Shown: positions 35,419 through 49,200 of the stretch, one piece after another
How the letters are laid out: every line of letters begins with the position of its first letter
Numbering within the stretch: the first letter of the stretch is position 1
Assembly (NCBI GenBank): GCA_023159155.1
Contig: JAJNNX010000006.1
Coordinates: 1,054,001 to 1,118,000, forward strand
Length of the DNA stretch: 64,000 nucleotides
Source of the DNA: Ustulina deusta
Taxonomy: Eukaryota > Ascomycota > Sordariomycetes > Xylariales > Xylariaceae
Direction: 5' to 3'
Program-made: the position numbers and the translations under genes
The notes under the pieces: model-generated
Databases searched by the model: none
What the model was told of the DNA's origin: nothing
Seen by the model: only the letters and a program-made list of their open reading frames with translations

Positions 35419-36633
35419 CTAGCCCTCATAGCCTCCACGCGTCGACGGCGTCGTAGGCGTAGCCCGAATCAACTCCTCGCCCGTTGACTGAGGTATCAAG
35501 CGTTCCACCGCGCGCGTTGGCTCCCAGTGCACCGTTCCGTACCTATACAGCTCACCAAACGTGCCGGGCCGATGGTCCGCATCTTTGAAGCCATCTTTCT
35601 TGATCAGATCCCCAAGTGCCGGGAGCCCACCTGCCGAGTTGTGATAGACCTTATACATGTGGCTCTTCTCCAGAACCTCTATCACGAACGCCTCTGCGGC
35701 CTGTCTCTTTTTCTCGTCTGGATCATCGAGTGGCGTTGTGAAGAGCTCAGCCTGCTTGTGGCCATCGAAGTCCGTCCTGATCGCTCCGAGAATACCATTC
35801 TGTATCCCTTCCACCATAAATACCTTGTTCTCCCAGAATTCGCGCCCGTTCCAACCTGAGCTGACGTCGAGCAAATTCTTTGTGCGATCGCCAAGAAGCA
35901 TCTGAGCCACATAATCGCTCATCTCGAGGACCTTTTCCTTGCAGTGCCAGTCGGACATCCCCTCGGCAATCCCGATATCCTGGACTAGGGGTAATGCATG
36001 GAAATCTGTTGCGTTGGTGTGCCCTCTCCACAGCTCCTTATAAGAGTTATGCCAGTTCTTGACGAAGGCGCAGCCCTTTCGCGCAGCCATCATGTAGTTG
36101 CCGAAACTGCCCCATTGCTTCCTGATCTGTCCAGTTATGATCCAGACGGCCATCTCGTAAGGTGAATCCGGTGCTGTCAGGGCGTTCCAGAATAACTGGT
36201 CAAGATGGGTGTGCAGCATGTTTCCAACATCCATCCAGACACCTCCGTGCTCGTACAGAAGCGGCAGCCGGACAAGGTCGGCAGCATGTTGCGCCGCGTG
36301 CTTACCGTCCATCGCCCGGTTCACGAAGCAATCGGGGAACCAGTCCTTGCTCACATAATGGTAAACATTGTTGGGCGAGTCGTCGATAAGATCGACGATG
36401 CGAACCGTCCAGGAGCTACCGAGCTTTCTCACCCAGTTAACTACGGTGCATCGGTAACTTGGGTACATGCGATCCAAGCCCTTGTCCCAGAAACACCAGA
36501 CGTTCTTTTCTGAGGTGATGGGTCTAAAGGAGCGGAGATCCCCTACAATTTCCTCCTCAGGCCGTAGGTCTAGTTGAGACTCAGGTACCACGCAGAGGCC
36601 GGTCGCCGACTGGGGTAGTGTAAACTTTGCCAT
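35419..36633 (-). CDS. Caps_synth-type glycosyltransferase (capsular polysaccharide synthesis family)
   Basis: One uninterrupted exon of 404 residues from ATG 36633. An upstream in-frame ATG at 36678 would add 15 residues of no clear value. The core reads NVWCFWDKGLDRM.PSYR near the N-terminus, a strand with VRIVDL, then the nucleotide-sugar site AADLVRLPLLYEHGGVWMDVG (D-x-x-R..Y-x-x-GG-x-W-x-D, about 115-136), which defines this GT32-like group. FGNYMMAARKGCAFV and a WHNSYKELW segment follow. I see no signal peptide or membrane anchor, which is usual for fungal members. The family transfers sugars in bacterial capsule synthesis. In fungi the acceptor is unknown, and secretion or cell-wall glycan roles are speculative. 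The gene appears intact. Confidence 0.85.
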   Translation of the reverse strand: MAKFTLPQSATGLCVVPESQLDLRPEEEIVGDLRSFRPITSEKNVWCFWDKGLDRMYPSYRCTVVNWVRKLGSSWTVRIVDLIDDSPNNVYHYVSKDWFPDCFVNRAMDGKHAAQHAADLVRLPLLYEHGGVWMDVGNMLHTHLDQLFWNALTAPDSPYEMAVWIITGQIRKQWGSFGNYMMAARKGCAFVKNWHNSYKELWRGHTNATDFHALPLVQDIGIAEGMSDWHCKEKVLEMSDYVAQMLLGDRTKNLLDVSSGWNGREFWENKVFMVEGIQNGILGAIRTDFDGHKQAELFTTPLDDPDEKKRQAAEAFVIEVLEKSHMYKVYHNSAGGLPALGDLIKKDGFKDADHRPGTFGELYRYGTVHWEPTRAVERLIPQSTGEELIRATPTTPSTRGGYEG

Positions 36634-37586
36634 TTGGGCCTGTGAAATTATGTTAGGTTGATTTAAGAGTATTGTCAATAGTGAGAAGTATCTTGAGGTT
36701 GTTTTAAGGTGGTTATTACTTGATTGCTCTGAGATGGTCTCGGGGTTCTTGTTATGATGCTATGCGCTTCATATATATTCTCGCAGGGCATTTTTGGATT
36801 TCCCTAAGTCAGTAAGTGATACCCCGGACATGATTCATAGTGATGGCTCTCTAAGCCCCCTGATGCTCGCGAACCCGTCCTGTAGGGGCAAGACAGGGGC
36901 TGGAGGAGACTCATTCTCTACATACGTAGATATGCCTGCTCGAAGGTGTTCTAGGACACACTTCCACGAGGAATAATATATTCAATGGCGCTAGAGAAAG
37001 GGGTCTTAGATAATGTACACTTCAATTTGTACAGCTTCTGTAGACAGGGAAACTCCCGTATATAGATACATAACTAGCCGCTTAGGGCAATATTTCGCTT
37101 GGCCGCATATTTCGGCTAGCCCAGAATAGGTAGTCAGCTAGAGTATGATTCATAATGATAAGGCGCGCCATCATATGTTTATCTCGTTTATAGGACCGAG
37201 CCTCCCATGCATCTTACTCTCACTCCTACTAGCAGGCTGACGAGAGCTGCTTAATAATTTCAACACTCCACCGCCAAATGAAGGAACTCATCATGTCTCA
37301 TATTGGAGAGGATAGCTGGAAGACTTAGGTAGACACCCGTTCGTGTTGGGAAAGCTTAGTCACTGATGTGCTGTTGCACTGCATCAACTCCGCATCAACA
37401 CACCACACCTAATGGCTAGGATGTGTGCATGTTTGGGGTGCGATGAGAGCTTCACTCTCACATCTCATCTCGTCATCAGAATGTGAAAAATGTATAAGAA
37501 TCCGTGATGCGCCCGGCAGCGGTTTACTTTCTATCGCCACCATCGCCAACAATCCGCGCATCTTACTAGAACACCAGCAACTCAAC
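36634..37586. other. Divergent promoter region
   Basis: The glycosyltransferase gene runs left and the esterase gene runs right, so both promoters lie here. No separate gene is supported. The esterase frame is open back to 37425, so a longer N-terminus is possible. Confidence 0.5.
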
Positions 37587-38993
37587 ATGATCGGCCTCAA
37601 GGAGAAGCCCCAGTACGTCGCCATCGACCCCAACTTCAAACCATTGCCAAAGTATGGCCATCTATCCGAGAAGACGCCAGAGCTCCTGGAAGTAGAAGGT
37701 GCCATCGGCGCTGCCTACGAGCAGCTCTGGGCGTTGCCAGATATCCCGACCTTCCGCCAGGCTGCTGGTGACTCAGACGCCGCCATGCCCCCTGGAGGAC
37801 CTGATCGATACCGCGAAGTGAAGACCGAACTCTTACGTTTCCCTGCCCGCGACGGCCACCTGATCGAGCTGAAGGTTTACAAATCTCCAAATGTCGCGGC
37901 AGACGCAACCCTCGTGTATCGCATGCACGGTGGCGGTATGGAATATTAGCCGTCCGCTCTCGTCGCCTTGGATTCTGGTACACTAACTTTTCTCGTCCAG
38001 GCTTCTGTGTTGGACGGCACGAGGTAGACGGCGCTGAGAACGTTTATGCCGCCACAAACCCCGACATTGTCGTTGTCAGCGTAGATTACCGATTGTACGC
38101 GTGTTCTTCATTAGATATACGAAGTATATCTCGAGAGGTTACTGACAGTGCAAAAGAGCACCCGAGAATCCCTTCCCGAAACCAGTCGAGGATTGCTACG
38201 ATGGCTTGTTATGGGTAGGCGTGTCTTTGTCCAACCTCACTCATCACGTCACGTCTACTGACTCTTAGCTTCCAGTGTAAGGAGAACGCGAAAACTCTTG
38301 GAATTAACCCCGAGAAGATCATTGTTGCGGGGAGCAGCGCTGGTGCCAGTCTGGTGTGTCCGAGCACCTTAATTTACGGGTCTATTCTCATTCTTATGCC
38401 CACTAACACATCTGCTAGGCTGCCGTTCTGACCATTATGGCCAGAGACGATGGCGTTTCTGGCATCATCGCCCAGGTGCTGCACTTCCCATCACTCTGCC
38501 ATCCCAAATTCCTCCCGTACGACAAGTATGAGTTTGGTAGTTACATCCAGAATGTGGAGAACTGCGTCCTCAGTCTCTGCAAGTTCGAAGTTTTCCTCAA
38601 TTCTTACGTACCCAACCCCACGCCCGATTACAGGCACTCGCCTCTGCTTGCTTCCTCATTGGCAGGACTCCCACCAGCACGTACGTGAATCTTTATTTAT
38701 TCCTTACTCCAAGTCATGCACGCTTTCGGCTCCTGCTCGAGTCAGCCCAGCTAACGAGTGGCCGTATTCGCCAATAATTTATAGTGATACAATCCGCGGG
38801 TGTTGATATTTTCCGTGACTCCTGTTTTGCTTACGCCGATGCTCTGAAGGCGGCGGGCGTAGACGCCGAGATGTACTGTTACGGAGGTGTACCGCATTGT
38901 TTTCCCGCCGTTATTATGACCCATCCTCACACACCGGTATTCTACGAGAGGTATAATGCGTTCTTGAAGAAACACGCAACTAGTTCGAACTAG
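37587..38993 (+). CDS. Alpha/beta hydrolase, HSL (hormone-sensitive lipase-like) family esterase
   Basis: Six exons (37587-37935, 38001-38094, 38157-38214, 38276-38353, 38419-38680, 38785-38993) with introns of 65, 62, 61, 65 and 104 nt give 349 residues in exact phase. The second intron needs an AAG acceptor. Catalytic features: the oxyanion-hole HGGGF (about 114-118, assembled across the first splice), VSVDYRLAPENPFP, the nucleophile GSSAG (Ser about 188), an acid in SAGVDIFRD (Asp about 288) and GVPHCF (His about 318). It lacks a signal peptide, so the enzyme is probably intracellular. The family hydrolyses short-chain esters, lactones or carbamates. Fungal members often sit in secondary-metabolite clusters, but no such cluster is evident here. 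Intact despite its many introns. Confidence 0.9.
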
Positions 38994-41539
38994 TAAGCGG
39001 GACTGGCATACCACATCGATGTGATACTTGGGATTAAATATTCAACCGTCACTTGTAATTTTAGCGTTTCTGCCGTTGCTCGGGCGGCCAGTTACAAATA
39101 ATCTGCATCAATAGAATGGTACTCTTCTTCCAAGAACTGCAAGCAACTGCCCCTCGTGATAAGATTGCCTCGAGCAACTAGTCAATCGACTGACCTACCA
39201 CTCCGAATAAAAACATCAACCAGTCGGCCGAGGCCACAGCTACCTTCTATTTGGACACCTTGAGCTCCTTTTCTTGCGTAGAAAATGAGATTCTACAGTT
39301 TCAATAGTAAACTGTCCCAACGGTATCCCTCACGAGAAAAACTATTAGACTCGTATCTGTTACTCAACGGGAACCAGAAACCCCAAGAGACCATAGATAA
39401 CCTGTCCCAACTCCCATGCTATATGTAATCAATACGTAGCCAATATCCGACTTCGTGTAATTCTGCCTGCCTTAAGTAATTGACCAGAAACAAGTATACC
39501 GCTTCAAACCAGACGACTATTTCTATACGCAAGTACACAGTCATCCCATAAGCAACAACGGGGAAGAGTAATGATGAGGGGAAACAAAGGTGAGAGGACA
39601 TATAAAGGAGCAGAATAGACATATAATTAGCCATTTCTGCGCTTATCACTTGACTCAAACACCAGCGGATAGAATACAACCAACACTTGCTGGTTTAGTT
39701 TACAAGTTCAAGGCTTGCCAATACGTAATATTGCGTAGCTTCTTCACGGCGATCCAGACATAATAGCCAAAAGACGTTTTTGTAATTTCCCCTGTAATTA
39801 TTACGACAAACGCATGATGTGCCCCCGGTTTGAACAGTAAATCGGACAAAGGAATCTCCAGCATAGCTGTTAGGCAGCGCTGATTGAGATTCTATTCTTA
39901 AAGAACCCTTTTTCAATATAGAAGTGCATGAAGATCCAAAACAACCTCGCGTGAAAAAAAAGGGGCCCATCAAGTTGTGAATTGGCTGCGAGGGCTTTGT
40001 AAATGTACAATGCAGCACAACGCGAGGAGGAAAAAGCCACCTAGCTAAGTAGTAATACTAGTACATGAGCATGTGAAGACTGACAAGGGTGTTTAATCAG
40101 CGTAATATACAAATAAACGAAACGACAGCAAAGAGAGAGAAGGAATGAAAAAAAAAAAACCTTTGATAGCAACTCAATCCCATTATTAATAAGGTCTAAA
40201 TTAAAACAGTAAGCTCCGTATCGCATCACTTTATAAAGTCCTCGCAAAGATAAAAAAGCGTAATATCGGCTAATCAGAACCTACCCACGTAATCAATCGC
40301 CTCCTTACAAATCTTCTGTTTTCACAAGCGAAAAAAAGAGCACGGCCGTCGACAGCGATGTATCAGGGAATAAGTCACCATGGTAACACCCGGACCCCTC
40401 TAACCCGGGAATTTACGCCATAAAATAGAATAGCACCGTAATCACGAGCCTATTGAGGCCTTTCGGAGATGCACAGTAACAGCTCGGGTTTAATTAAGTC
40501 CCTGCCCTGGTCGTGGTTTAATATAAGTTTGTTATTATAGCGGGAGCTGCCGGCCGTATCGTTCGTGCCACCGACTCGGACCTTGCCCAAATCAATGTGC
40601 CAAACGATCGATAAGTGATCTATCAGATAGGTTATGTTGTTATTATTGAGGGTTGGGAGGTAAGGCCACCGGTACGAAGACATGTAAATAGGGCCAGAAA
40701 ATAGATATATTGGCGGGGAACGGACACCTGTTCTTACCTAAAATATAGTGAACCAGTCTTGACTTGGGATGGGAGGGTGAGACATTCCTGGTCATTAGCC
40801 TCCCGAAGATGATCCGAACCCCCCCTTCCCCCTATCATACTTCGGAATAGAGTTAAACTCCCGTTGTCGTACGGCACTCTAGTTAAGATAGCTTCGTGTC
40901 TTAGTTAAAATCAGAGGACTAGAATAAAATTAGATGCTCTCGCGATGAGAGCCAAATGAGCCAAGGGCTGCCGAGGCTGTCCTCGGTTAACTGGACAAGG
41001 TTAAAAAAGGCCCCCATATCAAGGTTTAATGAATGAGCCGTCTCCATCCTAATCTTAGAACGTGAATTAGGCATGTACCGAACACGCGCAGCTAATTCTA
41101 CTCCCGAGTTTACGATGCGCTTTCTCACGAAGTTGACGAAGACTCTTCGTATAGAAGTTCATGGCAGTGGCCGGAATTGATATTTTGCACATAGATATCG
41201 CGATCCTGATTTTTTTTCTCTTTTTTTTTCATATATATATTACGGTGCAACTCAGTGCGCTAGTCTCTCGCATCGGACAGCAAAATTATTTTTGGGATGT
41301 ACGCAAATGCATGACTACGTACTGCAATCCATCCTATTCCGACACAAATAACACTCAACATAACTGTATCGTAGACATGTTTGGTAGTCAAAGGAGACGA
41401 AGGGTAGTCGCTCAAAAGGATTCTCAACCAGGTCACCCCTTGGTTTTGTCCTAGAGCACCCTACAACGAAGCCTGAATTAAATCGTACCACGGTTTAACC
41501 AAGTGTCGTTGTAAATACTCCTAATGACGTATTCTGGGA
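38994..41539. other. Gene-poor AT-rich region
   Basis: No gene is supported. A hydrophobic 86-codon minus frame at 39419-39679 and a Pro-poor frame at 39695-40018 have no recognisable motif. Homopolymer runs occur near 40148 (A) and 41211-41229 (T), followed by a short AT repeat. Confidence 0.5.
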
Positions 41540-43284
41540 TTACTTTTTCAAGTAAGAGGGGTGGAGACTCTGCTTAAATTTCGGGAGCTTGATATATGGC
41601 GAAATCTCTGGGCGGTTCATGAGAGCCTGGAGGGCCATCGATAGCAAAGGCGCAGCACTGCCAAATCCATACGTTAGTAGCTGTATAGCAGAATCTTTAC
41701 ACAGTTTCGGAGCATGTAGAAGCCACAAGCTCAGAACTAATTAAATGGGAGGAATAATAGACTCAATAGTGCGTACTGTTCCGATGTAGGTATAAGTGAT
41801 GCCTCACGGACATCAAGGTAACGGCTAATAAGCCTGCCTTCGTTATTCCGTGACTCCTTGTGAGGGCGGCCAACGATGTGAGCTACACTGCGATGGTTGT
41901 GTTCTAAAACGGCCATATCTAAAGGCTTGTTGAACGCATGAACTCCGGCGTAAAAACGATTATTGACAAGCCGTCTACGTTCGGCCTCGAACTTCTCGCG
42001 ACTTCTGACGGAATATTCGAGTTTTTCCCGACGTTCAGATTCCCAGTGAGGGGAAATAGGCTGTGTGCGCGGATTGAAATTCGTGGGTAGACCATTTGGG
42101 TAGAAAATACTCGCGTCATCCCTCGAGAGTGTATCAACAATGAAGTCCATGTCACGACCGTAATAGTTGTCGTCCTCAACGTCCTCACCCTCCTCCTCAG
42201 TGGTCTCCGCGACAGGGGCGGAAGAGATACTCTCACCCTCGAAAGACGGACCGCCAATATGCTGAACAAAGGGCATTCGCATGTTATACGGATTCATCAT
42301 CGGGTTCTCATCGTCGAACTCCCGAGCTCTCTGGAGGGTCTCCGGCTCGAATGTTGTCGGTCTCAGTTGCCGAACACCGGGTGGTCCAGCGGTCAACGGT
42401 GCAGGCGCACCGCTAACTCTGGGTAGGGCAGCCATATACATGGGAGTTCCCGACAGCGACAGTAGCGGCTCTTGCTCGGCATTATAAGGGTTTGATTGGC
42501 TGTCTGAGACTTGGGACTGTTTTATGTCAGCCATTTCGCTAATAGTAGACGAGGCAGTTCCCTTGTAAAGGTGGGGCGCCGAGAGACTCACGCCAAGGAC
42601 AGGGGCAGGATTCGGACGATGGGAGGCGAGAACCTTCTGCGCGGCTCGTTGCATTGGATTGGGGTAGGAGGCCAAGTTCGTCAAGCTGTTGAAGTTCATG
42701 GCAGAGATCGGCTTCGTATCGGCTTCATCGCTTCCATTGTCAGAGGCGGCACTGGTACTAGCAAACATGGTAGCGTTGTCTGCGGCACTGTGGTCTGCGA
42801 AAGCATCAATGCTGTTGGTTGCCCGGTTGCTGATGTATCGTGCTGCATTGGCACTGTCGGAAGTGGACGACTGTAGCGAGCCCGGTATGTTGGAGGCTTG
42901 TTGAATGTTGGGAACGACGACGCCAAACCTCTGCAAAACCTGTCTTTCCTGACGGCTGATGCCGACAGTTGAAGGGAGGGAATCGGAGTCCAAGCGGACT
43001 GGACTGATAGCCCGGTCGGAATTTTGCTGCAATGGGGTGTACTGCAGCTGGGGTGGCCCAGCGGGTGAGTCGCTCTTGTAGGGGAAGAGAGACTTGACAG
43101 TGCGGCCACGGCGGACGGGCGGCTGAAGAGGCTGAGGTTGTGGGTTGTAGAGGGAGCCGACAGTAGTATATTGGCGAGGCGGCGTCGACTGCTGAAGGTG
43201 GCTGGTAAACTGATGTGCGTGAGGCGGTTGCGGCGGGTAGCCGGCAAAGGATGCCTCTAGGTTTTCATTTTCGCTACTTTCCAT
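41540..43284 (-). CDS. Unrecognised 565-residue protein, largely disordered
   Basis: Exon 1 (43284-41777) is a long open frame rich in Pro, Gln and Ser with polar low-complexity regions (PPQPPHAHQF, TTEEEGEDVEDD). It includes blocks that look conserved: RGRTVKSLFPYKSDSP..PQLQYTPLQ near the N-terminus, and FYAGVHAFNKPLDMAVLEHNHRSVAHIVGRP near the C-terminus. Joining it through a small 47-nt intron (donor GTACGC at 41776, acceptor GAG at 41730) to 41729-41540 gives a folded-looking tail (LLTYGFGSAAPLLSMALQALM). Without that intron the protein ends 13 residues past the donor. The small intron and weak acceptor make this end less certain than the rest. I see no signal peptide. Function unknown: a scaffold or transcription-associated role would fit the composition but is not shown. 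Confidence 0.7.
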
Positions 43285-46200
43285 CGTGGCCGCGCCAACT
43301 ACTATCTGGTAAGCCAGCGACGTTAGTTCATTAGCTCTGCCAGCAAGGCTTGTCCCCGGCTAGCGGGAAGACTGGATGAACTCAGACAATGGGAGCACCT
43401 GACTAAAATGGGCTGTGAAATGAAGAATGGGATGATTACAGACTATACAGGAGGGCTCTTCGCTACCCTATGCAGGGAGGCTCGACATTTGGTGAACGAT
43501 GCTTTCGGGGATGGTTGGTGACGAGGGGGATTGGGTTGCTGGAGGGGAAAAGAATAGTGGAAGGGGAGGGCCGGGCACCTGATTGAGACTAAGATCGAGT
43601 TCGGGTGAAGGAGTGACACTACCCAGAGCGAGGGAACGGTTGCTCTTGCTCTTGCTGTTGCTGCTCGGTTCTTTCCCAGCAAGGCAGGTACATCTAGGTG
43701 CGTCTAAAGTAGGTACCTACAAGTGAAGCAGAAATGTGTTCTTACCCTGACTCGACGTCCAAATCACCACACTCAACACTACAATGAAACGAGCAAACTT
43801 CGATTTGAGGCTGTTGCCTCGTCCAGCAGTTTTGAGGTGGCAGAAAAAGAGGCAGAGAGGGGAAAGAGAGCGTTGGTAATACACTCGAAGATGATCTTTG
43901 CATCCAGTAACACCAGCAATGAAGAGACTGATTGTCAACACGTGGCTGGCGTTGGTTCTAATGCGTTGGAACCACCGAACCTACCAAGGTATGTTTGGTT
44001 TGCTTTGGTTTGTTTTTTCGCCTGGTTACTCGACGACAACCTCCACTACCTAGATACATCGAGCCTCTCTTTGCCTGGTCTCCACGTTCTGGGTGGAGTA
44101 AATATCCATATACCATTTTCTCAAAGGGATTTATGTAGTTTTATTGCACCAACCCCGCCGAATTGAACCACGGGTATTATTGAAGAGTGTTTGGTTATGG
44201 TAGTTGGTTTGGTGCTAGCCATGCTAGATGGCTTCGAGTGCCAGCCATCTCAATAGTATCTGACGCTGTGCCTGCTCTATTTGGCCGAAATTATTCGACA
44301 AGGTCCATACATGGCAGAAGTTTTCTTGGTGATTCGACGACCATCCTAGGTACAAGCGTGCTTGTGGTGCTTGCCTCGCTTCATCTGATATTATGTTGTC
44401 GTGGTCCCACCTAAGCTCCTATGTTCATAGACCAGATACATAGCATTTTGCCACTGCTCCGTGTAGGTACCTATATAATTTTGTTGGTTTCACCGGACAT
44501 TGGCCGTCCTGTTCAAATTCAGGTCTCACTTTGTGGTCTGCCTTCACTGAGCTTTAAATTTGAGGATGAAAGTAACAACAGTCAGCCATAGTAAACTGCA
44601 GATGACTTCTTTCTTCTGCCCAAGCTTGATGTTTGACTAATAATTGACAAAATTGAACTTATTACTACCTAGTAGACATAAGAGATACATTTCTCACATG
44701 ATAATAACGAAGGTTTACTTTAAACAAGAAGTTCGTGTCTCAGGAACACTTCGTCCATCTACCTAATTAACCACCGTGCCATGTCATCGAGACAAAAACA
44801 AAAGATTTGGCTTAAATTCAATGCTTTGACATTAACTCTTGGATTATCTATGAACCATAATAAATTCCTATTGAGAAATCTGTGATAAGTGGACATATGC
44901 CCATTATCTTTACGTGAACAAGGGGGCAAGTTTCGAAGATTGTGCTATTGCATCTGCTCCCAGGTAGAGTCACGATTTTACAATGTGCATATCCCCACCT
45001 TTGAGGTAAGCGTCTCTGAGTGGTCACATCTTTGTTGCGGGGCGAGTTGGACCATCAACACTAGAAAGAGATGAGAAGTGACTGGATTTGCGTTATGGTA
45101 AGTCACAGCGCCCCAGGGCTTGTCTCTGGATATTGGGCTGACTCCGTCGAATCAACTGCTCGTTGGCTTGAAGTAATCATCCTGTTATTATATTGTTTGG
45201 CATTAATTCAAGGTTGTGTCTCATATATCAATGCTATGACTCTTGGCTTGGGCCCTTCGTAGCTCTTTCGGTCAAGTGATCTCTATATATGCCCATTCTC
45301 GCTATTTTTGTGATGTGAACATCGACTCGAGGCTGGAGCAAAAGTTTCTCGCTGAAGGAGGAGATGGTGTTACTACCTGTGTATCCAAGTCTCGAGAAGG
45401 CTAGGTCTCAATCCATGTATCACTAACGTCTACGAGAGCAGATAGATGATATCAAAATCAGGATCACCAGCCGACCGACGACGATAACTTGCATTGGGGC
45501 CACATAGATGGCAAGGAATGCTGGGCTGCTGACAAACAAAAACGAGTGTCTACCTGGGTAGATCATACTATCCTTTGAAATCACCCACTGATAGACAGGC
45601 TCGGTTGATTCTGGTGTCAAGCACTGCATGGAAATCTGCCGTCAGCAATGATGGCGAATTCGCAAGCATCGCCGACCAATAAACATTGTTGACCTGTGTC
45701 ACTACATCTATTGATGCGGACATGTACATATGGTTGTAGACAGTGACCTCTTATTTGTTTGTTTAATGCATTCTTTATCCTTTATTTCCCTTTTCGCTGT
45801 TTCCATGTAACTAATATCAAACTGACCCTTGGATGCCTTAAGAGATGGGGGTAGTAATCGCTACCTCCAGTACACGCCAAGATCGTTAAAAAGCCGATAC
45901 CTGGTCTGATCATTAAGCTTGACTAACGGTCTTCTAGAATATCCTTAGAAGCTTGCTCTCCTGGGCGAGCCAAGCTTCGAAAATGCCGACATGCTTGGAA
46001 GAAAGTAGGGGGGAGAGTTGTTGGCGAACCGCTGTTCTCATCCTCCGAACAACCCAGTAATTGCTACTCTGCCAGAGACCCCCGCATGCCCACCGCTCGC
46101 CACCCAATTTGGCTGACGAGTCCTGGTGGGATGTTCCTGGAGTTGTCGTGTGTGGGTTTTGCGGATCGCTTTCCACCGTACCGCACTCACCTGCGGTATC

Positions 46201-49200
46201 TGCACACAACGGTTGGTCCACAGCGCTTGGCCCACCGACAAGTTGCTGACCGCAAACTAAAGACTACTGGTTCAAGTGTTGTGTTTAGAGAGATGCAGAA
46301 CAAATAGCGAAGAGAGAAGTGCCGCACTGGAAGTTGACGGGCCGTGTGAGGTTTTCCGCATCCTCATGCCGACCGGTGCGCCGTGCATCGGCCGCCCACA
46401 AGACCCAGGAGATCTCGAGAGACATACAGCCGCGCGAAGGGAGAGACGTGTGCCATTCGTTGAAGATACTACGCTGGGGTAACTTGTAACAGCCACAAAC
46501 TCGCCTTTTAAGTCCGAAAGGAATGGCGCCGAGGGAGCGAACCTATCGAGAGGATTCTTGAGGGGTAATGTGGCGGATTCGTGCAGAAGAACCCGCGGTT
46601 GACCCCCGCTGAACAGGTTTTGGGGTGCGCGGCGCTTGGGCGATGGGATAAATTTGGGGCATGCTTGGTCCCGACACAAGGGGGAGGGGGAAAGCTGCAT
46701 GGGTTTCCCAGCTCCTGCAGTCAGACTGTCCATGCTGGGGATCAGCTATCGCGACATTAGTGTATTGAGGCGGCATTGGACTCACGGACTGCCGTCCGCT
46801 GGACGGGGATGCTAGACGCAGACATATCCGCCTGCCAATTTTGGACAAGATATTGCATCGAAGCCTGGCCCAGGGCTACTTACCATTGGGAGCCGGCCTT
46901 CGGCATCTCCTTCTCCCTCCAAGTGCTGCTAGGGCTGCTTGTTCATGTGCAGCTGGTGAGGTGGCATTTAGGTCTTTTTTCGGCCGGCTTTGGCATTTCC
47001 GGCTCGCCTGAGTGCGCGCTAGAAGCACAAAGTCCCACAACAGCAGAGCACTCGAACAGGTTCAAGGTATGGTGGTCGTCGGTCCGGGGTCGGATGCTAC
47101 TCCTAGGCACACCTTGAGTTCCATCAGTCTCCGAGACCACCTCCACTTTGATCACAACATGTTTGGGTATCTGACGTGTGCAGAGGGACCGCCGTCCCAC
47201 CCCAGTTTGAGCACCGTGACACCGGCTCAGTCAGTCAGGCACTGAGCGATTAAGCAGTCGGAACCGAGCTTGGCAAGCACTGAACACAACATTGGCTCGT
47301 AGGCGACCACGGCGGCATTTCGGGTCCTGCATACCGCGGTGCTATCTTCCTTGGTTGTGGGGATACCGACAGTAGCTGGCAAGGCATCAAAGGCAACATA
47401 GCCAGAAACGTGTCCTTCATGCACCACCGTGGAACAAGCTGGAGGCTTCGGCCGCGTCGTGCTTCACTGGCGTGCAGACGCAAGCCTGGCCCGTCCCTGA
47501 CGCAGCAAGGCACGCAACCTCAGCTGGGACCCTTGGGATGCAATTGGAGTACGGCCCTCGCCCAATGCAGCACGGGGAAGTTGGAAGATGAATTCGAAGA
47601 TTGGGGAACCTGGATTGACGCAGATCATTGATCGTTAAAAGGAAAAAGGGGTTGTTGGACTGGTCGAAGCTGGGTTCCACTCACATCCACCGAGTTGGCT
47701 CCCAATTTTTATCAATATTGGCACTCACACTACAGACCATCTACAACATACAACATACAGCATCCAGCTGAGCTCATATCACTGTTATGTATGAGTTCGC
47801 CATCGTTCCTTAGTCATGTTTGAACTCGAGGAATGTGACGCGTAAGCATCTTTTAAGTGCTTACTTGTTCTGCAGCTATACTTTCCCGAGATATTGACTG
47901 TCTGAGGGAGTGAAGCATCGACGATCATCGGCACGCCAATACGTTACGTACCTTCGTTACCAAATCCGTCCCGTCGTCCTCAGGTAACATTGGGGCTTAC
48001 ACAATTGCGAGAATAAAGCCTGCCGCAGTTGGATATCACAAAAGACTAGCCAGACCACCAACATGCTTGTCTAATGGCCGCCTCATGTTTGCTTAGGACC
48101 TACCTGAGCCGAGCCTCGAACACTGTACTTGGGTTAGCATGTGTAACTTCCAGTCTTCTAAAGAGCGATGCATATAGATTAGGCGGAGAAGTACGGCTGC
48201 GAGGTCAATGCCTACTTATAGTTAGTATTAACTTATCTACTAGACTAGTAGTAGTGTACCTTTCCTGTCGCTGTCCCCCCTTAAATTTCAGACTGGCTAG
48301 GTATATCGATATTCACTGGCATTTACATATACCTACGCTTGCTAGGTATATAGTACGCGGGCTGCAAAAGCAGGATTACCATCCTAGGTAATACGAAGGC
48401 GAATTATGGTGCGGAGATCCGGCCGGCGGAGAAATGTTGCGCCACTGGGTTACCTGCTTACGTAAGTGCTGTAGATTGGTACGGTGGATTTCCAGTATGT
48501 ACGTAACCCAAGTTCCAGGTAGGTATCTTAGGAGGTACATAGCCCTTAATCTGCCCCCCCCCTCCTCACCACCCGCGTTGGTGCTTACATAATTTTTGGT
48601 AGTAGATACAACCTGAATAATTATCGGCGTATCGACGCCTGTTTGCCAGATACCTACAGTAATCAATCCATCTGTTCCTGGCCCCAATTCCGAGATCTGT
48701 TTCGGGACCAACCCGGGTGCACTACTATGGCCGAGTGAGCTTCCTTGCCAGTCCAGTCGTTACATACAAGTGTACAAGTGTTACGGCCGTTCCTCCTCTG
48801 AACTAACGGCCTAAGATGGGTATGGCTTAGCGTCCCAGGGGTCCTTGTCTGTAGCACGAATCATGGCTCATTGATTGGCGGAGCGGTTGGTGTTGGACTG
48901 GTTTCTTGTTCGGGTTAGCCGGCTGCCCTGCCCCGTGTCCATGTCTTCTGCCCTGTCGCGATTGCTGTCACACTCCAGGCGTCGAGGACGAGGCCTAGAA
49001 TAGATCAGAGGGTGATCTGTGGAGCGCCAAACCCCAAACTCCAAAGGCTCTCGACCCCAACCCGGACCCCGTGCTTCACGACTCCCACATCCACACTTCC
49101 ACAACCTCAGCTCGAGGGCAAAGCACCCCGCCCTTTGCATTGCTCGATTTCCCGCCCATCCTGGAAGACGCAGCTGCTTGGATACCAGGTAGCTCCCACA

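Noticed and set aside
39419..39679. Hydrophobic 86-codon frame
   Set aside because: Hydrophobicity can arise from T-rich DNA. No start context, splice signal or homologous pattern supports a gene.
46272..46733. 153-codon minus-strand frame
   Set aside because: The composition is Pro/Ser/Arg-rich as expected from GC-rich noncoding DNA, and frames on the other strand are comparable.
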